Shown in pieces: positions 16,869-26,856 of a stretch of DNA of 32,082 nucleotides (its first letter is position 1; every line of letters starts with the position of its first letter). The position numbers were made by a program, and so were the translations under genes. A model generated the notes under the pieces. That model worked only from the letters and a program-made list of their open reading frames with translations. It made no database searches and was not told the DNA's origin. This DNA comes from Cellvibrionales bacterium (GTDB lineage: Bacteria > Pseudomonadota > Gammaproteobacteria > Pseudomonadales > JAHEGP01), in contig JAHEGP010000005.1 in the NCBI GenBank assembly GCA_024645065.1, positions 1 through 32,082 on the forward strand, written 5' to 3'.

Positions 16869-18557
16869 TTAATGGATCACCCGGCCGTCACTCTCGCCAC
16901 CGGCCATTGGACTATCAGGCCGGGCCGCCCCTGCCCCGGTTGCGTTTTTTGCCTTACCCTGAGGGCGACCTGCCTTGGCTATTTTTTTCCGCGACCCTGG
17001 CTTCTTCGTGGGTGCCTTGTTCGAGCCAGACCTGCCGCGACCTGAAGTCCGGGCAGTTTTGTTCGGCGGCAGCTTCGTTACCGTGGCTTTCTTTTTCACC
17101 AGTGCAGCGCGCCGGACCGGTCGCGCACGACGGGTCTTACCCAACACGCCCCGCTTCAACTCCTCGAACGAAGCCTCGAGGCATTCCCGGTAAAAACCGG
17201 GGTCCGGCAATTGCTCACGCTCGGCAAGCACCGACAGTGTAATCACGCCTGAGGAGCTGAACAGGGCATGGAACAGGCCAACCCCCGGCGTCAGAACCCC
17301 AAGTCCGTAATACCTTACCAGTCGCGCACCGGCACAGTATAGATCGAAGTGGGGTCCCGCTACATTGGTGACCACAGTGCTTATATTCAGCGGCATACTC
17401 AGGGAGAATTCGTTTTCCGAGTACAGGCGCGCTGCAGTTTTCGTTAGCCAGGGAGGGAATGCACCCGCAAGTTTCAGGGTATCAGCGAGAGGTGTATTCT
17501 CGCCAAATTCCTTGGCCTCCACGGTACTGCGGTGAATCGCCTGCAAGCGCTCAACCGGGTCCGCAATATTGGTATGCAGCTCACAAAAAGCCGATCCCAC
17601 CTGGTTATTGTCATCAGTCTGGTCGCGGCGGGTGCGCATGTTCAATGGCAAGGTCACCGCCAGTGATTCATCCGGCAGCTCACCTTTACTCTGGAGATAC
17701 TTGCGCAAACCACCTGACACCACCGCCAGCGCGACATCGTTAATTTTCACGCCGGTCGCATCTTTAATCGCCCTGAACTGCTCGAGCTGGAACGAGGTGG
17801 CATCGAAGGCCCGATGCGGTCCGACTGGCCGGTTGAATCGGGTTTTCGGCGCCTTGATCTCGGGCCGGGGGATTTGCTCCCGCAGCACGCCAATGCCCAT
17901 TCTTATCAAATCCTTTGCCAGGTGCATTGAACCCCGCGCCAGGCTGAGCCCGGTGCGGCCCTGGTTCATCGCAGCCCGTGTTAGCAGTTCCAGCGCGCTG
18001 GGGTCGCGATCCACCAGTAGCGCCTCCTGGCTGGCTGGCACCGGCGCGGGACCGGGTGACGGCTCGAGATCGTGGATTGCTGTCATAAAGGATTGACTAC
18101 CGGCACCATCGACCAGGGAATGGTGTATCTTGGTATAGATCGCAAAGCTGCCCGCGGGCAGATCGGGAATCCTGTCGAGCCCCTCTATGATGTAGACCTC
18201 CCAGAGTGGCCGCGACATATCCAGCGGTCGTGAATGCAAACGAGCGACCTGGATACACAACTGGCGCCAATCGCCTGGCTGCGGCAGGGCAATATGACGC
18301 ACGTGAAACTCGACATCAAAATTCTCATCGAGCACCCAGTACGGATTGTCCAAGCCACCGGGCACCTCTACCAGGCGAGTGCGAAATAACGGCATCCGCC
18401 TCAAACGCTGTTCAAAATTTGCAATAACCTGCTTGAATCGAACGAAACCGCCCGCTGCTGTAGAGGGGTCATAAAAAGCGACGGAACCCACATGCTGCGG
18501 TGTATTGGGCTGTTCCAGATTGATAAACGCGGTGTCTAGTGTTCCCAATTGCTTCAT
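16869..18557 (-). CDS. Wax ester synthase/diacylglycerol acyltransferase (WS/DGAT) family protein
   Basis: LDTAFINLEQPNTPQHVG N-terminus, catalytic HHSLVDG, NDVALAVVSGGLRKYL, PLNISTVVTNVAGP; Lys/Arg-rich C-terminal tail. Confidence 0.93.
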   Translation of the reverse strand: MKQLGTLDTAFINLEQPNTPQHVGSVAFYDPSTAAGGFVRFKQVIANFEQRLRRMPLFRTRLVEVPGGLDNPYWVLDENFDVEFHVRHIALPQPGDWRQLCIQVARLHSRPLDMSRPLWEVYIIEGLDRIPDLPAGSFAIYTKIHHSLVDGAGSQSFMTAIHDLEPSPGPAPVPASQEALLVDRDPSALELLTRAAMNQGRTGLSLARGSMHLAKDLIRMGIGVLREQIPRPEIKAPKTRFNRPVGPHRAFDATSFQLEQFRAIKDATGVKINDVALAVVSGGLRKYLQSKGELPDESLAVTLPLNMRTRRDQTDDNNQVGSAFCELHTNIADPVERLQAIHRSTVEAKEFGENTPLADTLKLAGAFPPWLTKTAARLYSENEFSLSMPLNISTVVTNVAGPHFDLYCAGARLVRYYGLGVLTPGVGLFHALFSSSGVITLSVLAEREQLPDPGFYRECLEASFEELKRGVLGKTRRARPVRRAALVKKKATVTKLPPNKTARTSGRGRSGSNKAPTKKPGSRKKIAKAGRPQGKAKNATGAGAARPDSPMAGGESDGRVIH

Positions 18558-18815
18558 GGTCCGTGCGCGCTCCCTGGCGTTACAAAAACGGTGATCGATG
18601 CTTCGCAGAGTCTACCGCATCGGCAGCGGCATCGCACAATAACACGCTCGAATTTTGTGCCGCGCTGCACAGTCGGGAAAGGTGTTGCCAGGCGCCATGC
18701 CGGCCACGAGCCGTCGATGACCCCGCGGCGCTTGCTGCTGAACAGGTTTCCCCACTGCAATGTATTTCAAATGCACATCGGCTGAGTACTGCAAGTTGCT
18801 GGCAGTGTTGCAGGC

Positions 18816-19556
18816 TCAGCTGACAGCTATGGCGGCAACCGTGGATTCAAAATCGATACCCAGGCGACGACCCACCAGCTCATAGGACTCGATCACATTC
18901 CCCAACTCCTTGCGGAAGCGGTCCTTGTCGAGTTTTTCGCGTGTTTCCTGATCCCACAAGCGGCAGCCATCAGGTGAAAACTCATCACCCAAAACCACTT
19001 CACCATCGAATAGCCCAAACTCGAGCTTGTAATCGACCAGCAATATGCCCGCATCGAGGAACAGCGGCTTGAGGACTTCGTTGACCGCAAAACTGAGCTC
19101 CCTGGCCCGCGCGATATGCCCGGGCTCACCCCAGCCAAACGAAGCAATATGTGACTCGTTGATCATGGGGTCCCCCAGCTCGTCATTTTTGAGGAACAAT
19201 TCAAAGGTCGGTGGGTTGAGGTCGATGCCCTCGGGGACACCAAGACGACGACAGATGCTACCCGCTGCAATATTGCGCACCACACACTCCACCGGCATCA
19301 TATCAAGCTTCTTCACCAGGGACTCATGGGCCGAGAGCAAGCGCTCGAAGTGGGTGGAAATGCCGGCCCGTTCCAGTTTCTGCATGATGAAAGCGTTGAA
19401 GATATTATTGATCATCCCCTTGCGCGCCAGCTTCTCGACCTTCTTGCCATCAAAGGCGGAGGTGTCATCGCGAAACTCGAGGACAAGGTAGCGGTCGTCG
19501 TCAGTAGCGAATACGGACTTCGCCTTGCCGGCATACAGTTTATCAAGCTTGTTCAT
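18816..19556 (-). CDS. purC: Phosphoribosylaminoimidazole-succinocarboxamide synthase
   Basis: [64 protein letters not shown]; start MNKLDKLY at 19556. Confidence 0.96.
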   Translation of the reverse strand: MNKLDKLYAGKAKSVFATDDDRYLVLEFRDDTSAFDGKKVEKLARKGMINNIFNAFIMQKLERAGISTHFERLLSAHESLVKKLDMMPVECVVRNIAAGSICRRLGVPEGIDLNPPTFELFLKNDELGDPMINESHIASFGWGEPGHIARARELSFAVNEVLKPLFLDAGILLVDYKLEFGLFDGEVVLGDEFSPDGCRLWDQETREKLDKDRFRKELGNVIESYELVGRRLGIDFESTVAAIAVS

Positions 19557-19658
19557 GACTACTCTCTCGTTAGTAAATCGCTGGCCCTGGCATGGGTGAG
19601 TATCCGCTGCAGCCGCTGCGGGTGATCTCGCGGACTGCAAGGGTCGGCGCTGCCGCCT

Positions 19659-20417
19659 CTAGCCAAAGTCGATCCAGTCGAGAATCTCATCCTGCTCGGC
19701 GTAGCATAGACTCGTGCCCTCGAGCTGGGGAATCCGCAATGCCTGGGCCACCAATGCGCGAGCATTGTTTTTTTCACTGATATGCCCGACGACCAGATGC
19801 TGCAGGCGATCCAGGGACAGGCCCATCAACAGCTCCCGGGTCTGGGCGTTGCTGAGGTGCCCCCACTTCCCCCCAACCCGGCGCTTCAACGACGGTGGGT
19901 AAGGCCCGTCCGCCAACATGTCTGCATCGTGGTTGGACTCGACAAACAGGCCGTCGCAATTACTGTAGCTATGCCGTATCTGTGGTGTCACATGCCCCAG
20001 GTCAGTAAGTATCCCGAGTTTGCAACCCGCTGCCTCAAACACATATTGACAAGGCTCACGGGCATCATGGGGTACGGTGACGGCCTGCACTTCGATCTCG
20101 CCCAGCTGGAACCTGTCCCGGCCACGGATCAGTCTCTGCTGTTGCACCTCACTGACCGCCCGATGCCTGGCGGTTCCGTGGGTCATGTAGACGGGCAGCT
20201 GATAACGCTTGGACAGGGCCAGGACGCCCTTGATATGGTCGGAGTGCTCGTGGGTAACCAGGATGCCGGTGAGGTCCTCGATCCCTCGGCCGAGTTCGTG
20301 CAGTCGCTCCCGGGTAGCGCGCAGCGAAAACCCGCAGTCCACCAACAGGCAGGTCTGGCCATGCTCTACTAATAGCCCATTGCCCCGGGAGCCGCTGCCA
20401 AGGGCAGCCAGCCGCAT
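19659..20417 (-). CDS. MBL-fold metallo-hydrolase (WalJ/VicX-like)
   Basis: LGSGSRGNGLLVEHG, VTHEHSDHIKGV (HxHxDH), GILTDLGHVT. Confidence 0.9.
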   Translation of the reverse strand: MRLAALGSGSRGNGLLVEHGQTCLLVDCGFSLRATRERLHELGRGIEDLTGILVTHEHSDHIKGVLALSKRYQLPVYMTHGTARHRAVSEVQQQRLIRGRDRFQLGEIEVQAVTVPHDAREPCQYVFEAAGCKLGILTDLGHVTPQIRHSYSNCDGLFVESNHDADMLADGPYPPSLKRRVGGKWGHLSNAQTRELLMGLSLDRLQHLVVGHISEKNNARALVAQALRIPQLEGTSLCYAEQDEILDWIDFG

Positions 20418-21496
20418 CAGGTCAAATACCCCTTGATCAAGCCCAACATCTGTTGTTGCACCTGGGGGTTGGACTTGCCGGCACCGGCCTCGGGATTGGC
20501 AATACGGATTTCCATCCAGCCGGGCTCTGGCGCTGGCTTCATGGTCAACCTGAACCGGTATTCTTCCATCGTCCGGGTTTCATCCCCGGGCTTGACCGCC
20601 TGGTAAAAACGCTGCCACATACCTTTTTCTGCCGGTTGCATTTGCGGATCGAGGCTTACCAGCATGGTACCGGCTGCAGCGTCCTGTTGCAGCACCCGGA
20701 AGCCGGCTTTGTCGACGGCATAGGACAGCGATGCCCAGCCCCGACTCTGGTCAACTTTCGCGAGAATCGCCGGATCATCGCCCGCAGTCAGGTAGAGCCG
20801 CCGGGATGTATCGATTCCCTGCCCCATCAGCGACACTGCCGCATTGACATCGGCAGTATCAGCGAGATAGTTGGCGAATTGTTCCAGGGTTGCCCGCTCG
20901 CGCCGGGTGTCGTCAGAACTGGCGGGCCAGTCTGTAGCGATATCCCGGGGGGCCGGCTCCCGCTGCATCTGCAACAGGTGAATCTCTGCGGTATTGCGCT
21001 GCAGGCCCTGCATCACCTTGAATCGATACCTCTCCTGCAGGTCAGGCAACGACTGGCTGGTCCACGGCGTTTCGACGACACCCCGGCCGCCATCCTCGCG
21101 CGCGACGCCCATACCCCGGGCTAACAGGAAGTCCTTCAACCTTGGCCACACCTGGCCGGGCAGCAACCGCACCAGAATCCATTGCCTCTGGTCCAGGGTC
21201 TGGATTTTGACCAATTCCTCATAGTCGCCGGCCACCAGAGCCTGGGGCCGCGGCACTTCAAAATCTGCAGGCGGTTGTGCGTACTGATCGATGGGCGGTA
21301 CAAAATAGATGTCTTCGATCGCTTCGCTGTCGAGGCTCGGGGGCAGCTCCAGGGGAGGCAGGTTGCCGGCCTTCAGATAGTCATCCTCACGATCCCTGAA
21401 ATACCCGTCTTTACCGAATAAACCGCAGCCTGGAAGCACCGCAGTCAAGGCCACCATGAGCAATACCGCCGTTTCCCTCTTACTAAAATACATCAC
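20417..21496 (-). CDS. bamC: Outer membrane protein assembly factor BamC
   Basis: Lipobox LPGC, GYFRDREDDYLKAGNLPPLELPPSLD; located between dapA and MBL/purC as in other gammaproteobacteria. Confidence 0.92.
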   Translation of the reverse strand: MMYFSKRETAVLLMVALTAVLPGCGLFGKDGYFRDREDDYLKAGNLPPLELPPSLDSEAIEDIYFVPPIDQYAQPPADFEVPRPQALVAGDYEELVKIQTLDQRQWILVRLLPGQVWPRLKDFLLARGMGVAREDGGRGVVETPWTSQSLPDLQERYRFKVMQGLQRNTAEIHLLQMQREPAPRDIATDWPASSDDTRRERATLEQFANYLADTADVNAAVSLMGQGIDTSRRLYLTAGDDPAILAKVDQSRGWASLSYAVDKAGFRVLQQDAAAGTMLVSLDPQMQPAEKGMWQRFYQAVKPGDETRTMEEYRFRLTMKPAPEPGWMEIRIANPEAGAGKSNPQVQQQMLGLIKGYLT

Positions 21497-22368
21497 AGTA
21501 AACCGGCCTCCCTAAGGCCTTTTGCGAGCGCACCGTGGTGAACGCCGGACAATGGGGTGAGGGGCAAACGAATACCCGCCTCAATTTTTCCCAGTTGCTG
21601 TAGCGCCCATTTAACCGGAATCGGGTTGGACTCGACGAACAGCTGTTGATGCAAATGCGATACGCAACCATTCAGCTGGCGGGCTGCAGGCGCGTCGCCG
21701 GCAAGGGCAAGGGCACAAACCTTTGCCATTATCGCCGGCGCCACGTTGGCGGTGACTGAAATATTGCCCTTGCCACCCAACAGTATCAGCTCCACCGCCG
21801 TGGCATCATCACCGGAGTAAACAGCGAAATCTGCGGGACAAGCCCCAATCAGCGCCGCCGCGCGCTGCAGGTTACCCGTGGCTTCCTTGATACCAACGAT
21901 ATTCGTGATGGAAGCCAGCCGCAGCACCGTTTCCGGCAGCATATCGCATGCCGTGCGACCGGGAACATTGTACAGGATCTGGGGAATATCGACCGCCCTG
22001 GCTATCGCCTGGTGGTGCAGAAACAAGCCTTCCTGGGTGGGTTTGTTGTAATAGGGTGTCACCAACAGGCAGGCATCGGCACCTGCATCCCTGGCGCCTG
22101 CAGTCAACTCGATAGCCTCGCTGGTGGCGTTGGCACCGGTACCGGCGATCACCGGTATGCGGCCGCGGGCCTGGTCGACAACGGCCTTGACGACCTTGCA
22201 ATGCTCGGCAACACCCAGGGTAGCAGACTCACCGCTGGTGCCGACCGCCACGATAGCATCGCTACCCTCGCTGATGTGCCACTCAACCAGCTTTTGCAGG
22301 CGCGCCCAATCGATCTCACCGGACTCCAGCATAGGGGTCACCAGCGCGACGATGCTTCCGCTAATCAT
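21493..22368 (-). CDS. dapA: 4-hydroxy-tetrahydrodipicolinate synthase
   Basis: GSIVALVTPM, VAVGTSGESATL, VTPYYNKPTQEGL, YNVPGRTACDM, GIKEATGNL. Confidence 0.97.
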   Translation of the reverse strand: MISGSIVALVTPMLESGEIDWARLQKLVEWHISEGSDAIVAVGTSGESATLGVAEHCKVVKAVVDQARGRIPVIAGTGANATSEAIELTAGARDAGADACLLVTPYYNKPTQEGLFLHHQAIARAVDIPQILYNVPGRTACDMLPETVLRLASITNIVGIKEATGNLQRAAALIGACPADFAVYSGDDATAVELILLGGKGNISVTANVAPAIMAKVCALALAGDAPAARQLNGCVSHLHQQLFVESNPIPVKWALQQLGKIEAGIRLPLTPLSGVHHGALAKGLREAGLL

Positions 22369-22484
22369 TGTGATTCTCCAAACAGCGCAAAAAGGCGGTT
22401 ATGGTACTCGTGAGGCCTGTCTCACACAAGATGAGCGGGCCGATAACGCGCTACAATAGCCGGCGATTAGCCAGGAGAAACCCG

Positions 22485-22982
22485 ATGCCCCGCCTACGGC
22501 GTTGCCAGATCGCACTGCTTGGATGTCTTTTGCCTGCGATAATGGCCTTCGCAGAGCCGATAATGACACCGCTCAGCCCCCTCGACCTGGCCTATCTCGA
22601 GCAGCAAAAACAGTACATTGACGAGCTTGCGGCGCGACGCCTGGGAAGGCGCCTGAGCGGTGACCAAACCGATCTCGAGTTGCTTCAGGCGATTCTAGAC
22701 AGGCAACTGGTCAAGGTGGGTGATGAGGCCGGCCTGCAAGCACTGGGGATCGTGCTGGGAAACACGCTGGCCAGTGAATATGCCCTGGAGTGGATCATTT
22801 ACAGCGATTCCCTGGGTCGCAGCAGGGCACTGTATGTTGGCGGGGATCGGCAATGCCTGTTTCCCGCCACCATGATCGCCCGTCGCGCACGGGCAGGGCT
22901 GGCGGTCGACGTCCACTCTCTTTACGACAAGGCGGCCCAGACCATCGAGAAACTGCGTGCCGGGGGCCTCAGGACTTACTGA
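22485..22982 (+). CDS. Secreted DUF3806-like protein
   Basis: Signal peptide MPRLRRCQIALLGCLLPAIMAFA; LGIVLGNTLASEYALEWIIYSDSLGRSRALYV; ATG at 22485 preceded by aggag. Confidence 0.65.
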   Translation: MPRLRRCQIALLGCLLPAIMAFAEPIMTPLSPLDLAYLEQQKQYIDELAARRLGRRLSGDQTDLELLQAILDRQLVKVGDEAGLQALGIVLGNTLASEYALEWIIYSDSLGRSRALYVGGDRQCLFPATMIARRARAGLAVDVHSLYDKAAQTIEKLRAGGLRTY

Positions 22983-25374
22983 GACGACCCATTACCGAGG
23001 CGAGCGCGCGCTCAAAGAACCGCTTGTTTTCGCGCTCCGTTATCGATGCAGAGCCCTCATGCAGGGCCTTGACCAGGTCCGCCAGAGTGATCACTGCAGT
23101 CTTGACGCCCGAGTGATTGACAAACATGTAATTGCCACTCACCGAGCTGTACCAGCAGAGTTTTAATCGTGCCGCCGCAGCACCGACTACACCGCTTTTG
23201 AACTCGAACCAGGTGCCGAAATCCACCGAGGCCAACTTGTCAGCCAGGCGCTGTTCCTGAAAAGAAAGCTTTTTCCTTTGCTGGTCCCCGGACGCGTGGG
23301 TATTCAGTTGCTGTTGTGACAACTGGCGACCGATAGCGGTCTGGCCGGCTCCCCCGCCTTGGGGCATTGCTGTTGCTGTCGGCTTGATCGCCGTTTCCGG
23401 CTGCTGCGCTGATGCTACCTTGCCCGGATTGCAATCGTGCCCATGGAATTCACGCCCTGGCGCCCTGTTGGGTGAGTCATCGGCACGCTCGAATACTGTC
23501 GCGCGAACCGGTGCCCCGGCACTGTTATTCCGCTGGGCCTGTTGCTGTGCTTCACGCAGCGCCTGCAGCAGGCGTTGCCCCCTGTCACGATCGTAACCGA
23601 GACTGGCCAGGCCCGACTCGATTTCCGCATTCAGGCCTTCTGGCGCCTTCGAGGAACCGTGCCCGCACTGCCCATTCCCCGGGGAAATGCTGGCAACGAT
23701 GCCGTCCACTGCATCCAGGCCCGACTGCCAGTTGGGGCTATCAGTGCCATGGCGAAGGTAATTGAATACCAGGAAATCAGTCCACGGTTGCTGTAACAGC
23801 TCGAGTACCGGGCCAGGCAAAGGGAAGCTGCCAATGCGCCTGGCTATTTCGCCCGCCGCGGCCTCGCGTGCCTGGCGCAGTTGGTCGAGTCCTTTTTCCG
23901 CTTCGATGGAACGCTGGGCCGCAAGTTCGGCACGACGCTCCAGCACTTTGACAAAGCTGGCAAATTCCTTCAGCAACTCATCGAAGAAGGCGAGATCATC
24001 GTCAAACTCCTTGATGATCTTCTCGACCACCATTCGAATACGCTGATAGACCTTCTCGTCGTCATCGCCATCGCGCACCCAGCGCGCCCCGGCTGCGGCC
24101 ATCAGGTCAAGTAGGCAGCGAGCCGGATGGCGCGCACTGGCAAAAAACTTCTTGTCAATCAGGGCTACCTTCAGGTAGGGGGTGTGCAGATGACTGAGCA
24201 GGGATTTGAGGCCGTCCGGGAGCTGCGGATCATCCAGCATATAATCGAACAGCATACCCACGAGATCGATTGTATCTGCGTCGACGGATGTGACCTTTTG
24301 ACGTTGATCGGCCAGATTACCGAGTTCGCCCATAAACTTCTTTTCGGTATCGGATACCCGGCGCGGTTGCGCATGGCGCGCGGCTGGCAACTGCAGCGCC
24401 GCCTGCAGGACTCCCAGCGCAATAGCCAGTTCGCGCTGGCTAAAAGTATCGCCTTGTCCGGCCACGCCATCTGCAGCCAGTACACCGTAACTGGCCCCAC
24501 CAAAGGTTTGATTGCGCGGCTGGTCAGACTGGCGCCGGCGCTGCTGCACCGCCTGGATTGCCTCCATAACCCTGGCCTGGCGGCGCTCTACCTCGGGGCT
24601 TACCAGCTGGGTTGCAATATCCTGTTGCTGATCGTCGTTTGGCACCGGCGCGAGTGCAGGCGCATCGTTGGCTGCGCGCCCCCGGGCGACGTCCTCCGCT
24701 GCGGGTTGATCAGGCCCTGTGGTACCGCCCGCGGCGCAGGCCCGGGCGCGGCCGGTAACGGCAAAACTCAGGGTCTTGAGAACTCCCTGCCCCGCCAACT
24801 GCTTGTTGAGGAGCTGATAGTGCTCGCCGATTCGGGCCAGGATTTTCTGGTCGTACAACTTGTACAGCTGCAACTTGATGCTTGGGTCCAACTCGACCAG
24901 TCCGTAGGCATCACGCATCGCGTCGCACAATCGCAGCGGCCCGCAGGGATTGATGTCATTGGTGCACTTCATTCCGCCGCGGATCACGGCAAAGCGGCGA
25001 TTCAGCTTCCATAGCTCTTCGGAATTCTCGGCAACGGCCTTGTTTGCCATGCTGCGAATCGCCACATCGTCCTCGAACTGGGATTTTTCAACCAGAGCAA
25101 GACGGGACGTGTCTGTGCGCGCTCCGCGCTCGCACTCCCGACCAGCGGAAAAATCCCTGAAACCCTGCTCGAAAACCATCCGGTAGTGCTTGGCAATGGG
25201 CTGAAGCATTGGCTGGATAGCCTTGTGCGCTTCAAGATACCGCAGCCGCTGCATATCGGAGTGGGCATCGGCTGTTTGCGCGATAAATATGTCAGGAAGC
25301 TGCTGGATCGTTTCACCAAATAGCCCACTAAAAAATTCAACGCTCTGAATATGGCACTGCTGGAATAGGTCCAT
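22969..25374 (-). CDS. DUF1631 family protein
   Basis: 801 aa ORF; VDLVGMLFDYMLDDPQLPDGLKSLLSHLHTPYLKVALIDKKFFASARHPARCLLDLMA and the C-terminal LKLCWYSSVSGNYMFVNHSGVK are typical of DUF1631. Confidence 0.85.
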   Translation of the reverse strand: MDLFQQCHIQSVEFFSGLFGETIQQLPDIFIAQTADAHSDMQRLRYLEAHKAIQPMLQPIAKHYRMVFEQGFRDFSAGRECERGARTDTSRLALVEKSQFEDDVAIRSMANKAVAENSEELWKLNRRFAVIRGGMKCTNDINPCGPLRLCDAMRDAYGLVELDPSIKLQLYKLYDQKILARIGEHYQLLNKQLAGQGVLKTLSFAVTGRARACAAGGTTGPDQPAAEDVARGRAANDAPALAPVPNDDQQQDIATQLVSPEVERRQARVMEAIQAVQQRRRQSDQPRNQTFGGASYGVLAADGVAGQGDTFSQRELAIALGVLQAALQLPAARHAQPRRVSDTEKKFMGELGNLADQRQKVTSVDADTIDLVGMLFDYMLDDPQLPDGLKSLLSHLHTPYLKVALIDKKFFASARHPARCLLDLMAAAGARWVRDGDDDEKVYQRIRMVVEKIIKEFDDDLAFFDELLKEFASFVKVLERRAELAAQRSIEAEKGLDQLRQAREAAAGEIARRIGSFPLPGPVLELLQQPWTDFLVFNYLRHGTDSPNWQSGLDAVDGIVASISPGNGQCGHGSSKAPEGLNAEIESGLASLGYDRDRGQRLLQALREAQQQAQRNNSAGAPVRATVFERADDSPNRAPGREFHGHDCNPGKVASAQQPETAIKPTATAMPQGGGAGQTAIGRQLSQQQLNTHASGDQQRKKLSFQEQRLADKLASVDFGTWFEFKSGVVGAAAARLKLCWYSSVSGNYMFVNHSGVKTAVITLADLVKALHEGSASITERENKRFFERALASVMGRLSKS

Positions 25375-25781
25375 TTTGATATTTTTACTTATAGATTAAT
25401 AAGTTACGGTTAATCGAATGGTTCTGGCCCGGTTGCGGCTGTTCCTTCAATGTAGTCCAGATTTTCACAGTGTGTGTGTGATGACTATCACCGAGTGCGA
25501 ACCAATAAACAGAAACCGCTTATCCAGTACAGCGCAACGCAGGCCTCCCTGCCGAGGGCAAAGGATCGCAGAATGAATGGGAGGTCAAGCTTGTCGAAGC
25601 CGCCGCTTTATACGAGCAGGCCACTGATTACTCTGACAGTCGCTTTGGCCCGGTTGGAGAACAGGGGATTGCAGGTATCCCGGCCAGCACCGCGTCAGAT
25701 CCTAGCCACGAATGGCAGGGCTGTTGCCATTCGCAGCCGGGATCTCAAACGGGGCATTCCCCCGGACAGCCAGTCCCGGGT

Positions 25782-26804
25782 TCAGGCAATACTGCGAATG
25801 CCGATAGCCTGGCGAATCTGATCCAGAAACGGTGCCGCCGCGGCGCGCGCGCGCTCGGCACCCTGCTGCAGGATGGACTCGATCTGGGTACCACTTTCCA
25901 GTAGCTGCTGATAGCGCTGGCGTGGCTCACGCAAGTGGTCATTGATCAATTCAAACAGTTCTTTCTTGGCCTGGCCCCAGGCAATACCAGCGGCAAATTG
26001 CTCGCGCATGTAGTCAGATTGTTCGGACGTGGCGAACGCCCGCCAGATGGGAAACAGTGCCGAGTCATCCAGCTGCTTCGGCTCCCCCGGCTCGAGTAAA
26101 TTGGTTTTTATCTTGTTAATGGTTTTCTGCAATTTTTTTTCAGGCAGGAACAGGGGGATAGTGTTGTTATAACTTTTACTCATCTTGCGGCCGTCGAGCC
26201 CGGCAAGCACCGCAACCGAATCTTCGATCAGCGCCTCGGGAAGTTCAAAACAATCACCGTAAACGTGATTGAAACGCTGGGCGATATCCCGCGCCATTTC
26301 GATATGTTGTAATTGGTCGCGACCGACCGGTACCTGGGTAGCATTGAACATCAAGATATCCGCGGCCATCAGTACTGGATAGGAAAACAAACCCATATTG
26401 ATCCCGAAGTCGGGGTCTTCGCCAGCCGCCTCATTATCAGCAACCGCAGCTTTATAGGCATGGGAGCGGTTCATCAGCCCCTTGGCACACACACAGGAGA
26501 GAATCCAGCTCAGCTCCATAATCTCAGGGACGTCTGACTGGCGATAGAAAACCACCTCGGTTGGGTCAAGACCCAGCGCCAGCCAGGTGGCCGCAATTTC
26601 CAGTGTCGACTGCTGCAATAGCTCTGGCTGCTGGCACTGAATAATGCCGTGATAATCTGCGAGGAAAAAAAATGATTCACGACGGCTGTCCCTGCTAGCC
26701 TCGATTGCCGGGCGTATGGCGCCAACATAATTGCCCAGGTGCGGGGTTCCGGTGGTCTTTATTCCGGTCAATACCCGTGGTCTTTGATGGTTCACAGTTT
26801 CCAC
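25782..26804 (-). CDS. trpS: Tryptophan--tRNA ligase
   Basis: [17 protein letters not shown] (HIGH-like), [15 protein letters not shown] (KMSKS). Confidence 0.96.
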   Translation of the reverse strand: METVNHQRPRVLTGIKTTGTPHLGNYVGAIRPAIEASRDSRRESFFFLADYHGIIQCQQPELLQQSTLEIAATWLALGLDPTEVVFYRQSDVPEIMELSWILSCVCAKGLMNRSHAYKAAVADNEAAGEDPDFGINMGLFSYPVLMAADILMFNATQVPVGRDQLQHIEMARDIAQRFNHVYGDCFELPEALIEDSVAVLAGLDGRKMSKSYNNTIPLFLPEKKLQKTINKIKTNLLEPGEPKQLDDSALFPIWRAFATSEQSDYMREQFAAGIAWGQAKKELFELINDHLREPRQRYQQLLESGTQIESILQQGAERARAAAAPFLDQIRQAIGIRSIA

Positions 26805-26856
26805 ATTGGTTACTCCCTGGTGGCAATCCGGCTAAAAAACGGGCGCCATAATACTG

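Noticed and set aside
22369-22484. Possible lysine riboswitch upstream of dapA
   Set aside because: The gap is too short and lacks recognisable lysine-riboswitch core sequence.
25377-25910. Stop-to-stop + strand reading frame (...EWEVKLVEAAALYEQATDYSDSRFGPVGEQGIAGIP...) between trpS and DUF1631
   Set aside because: No ATG, runs antisense into the solid trpS 3' end and becomes low complexity; more likely chance openness of GC-rich DNA, though a decayed gene cannot be excluded.
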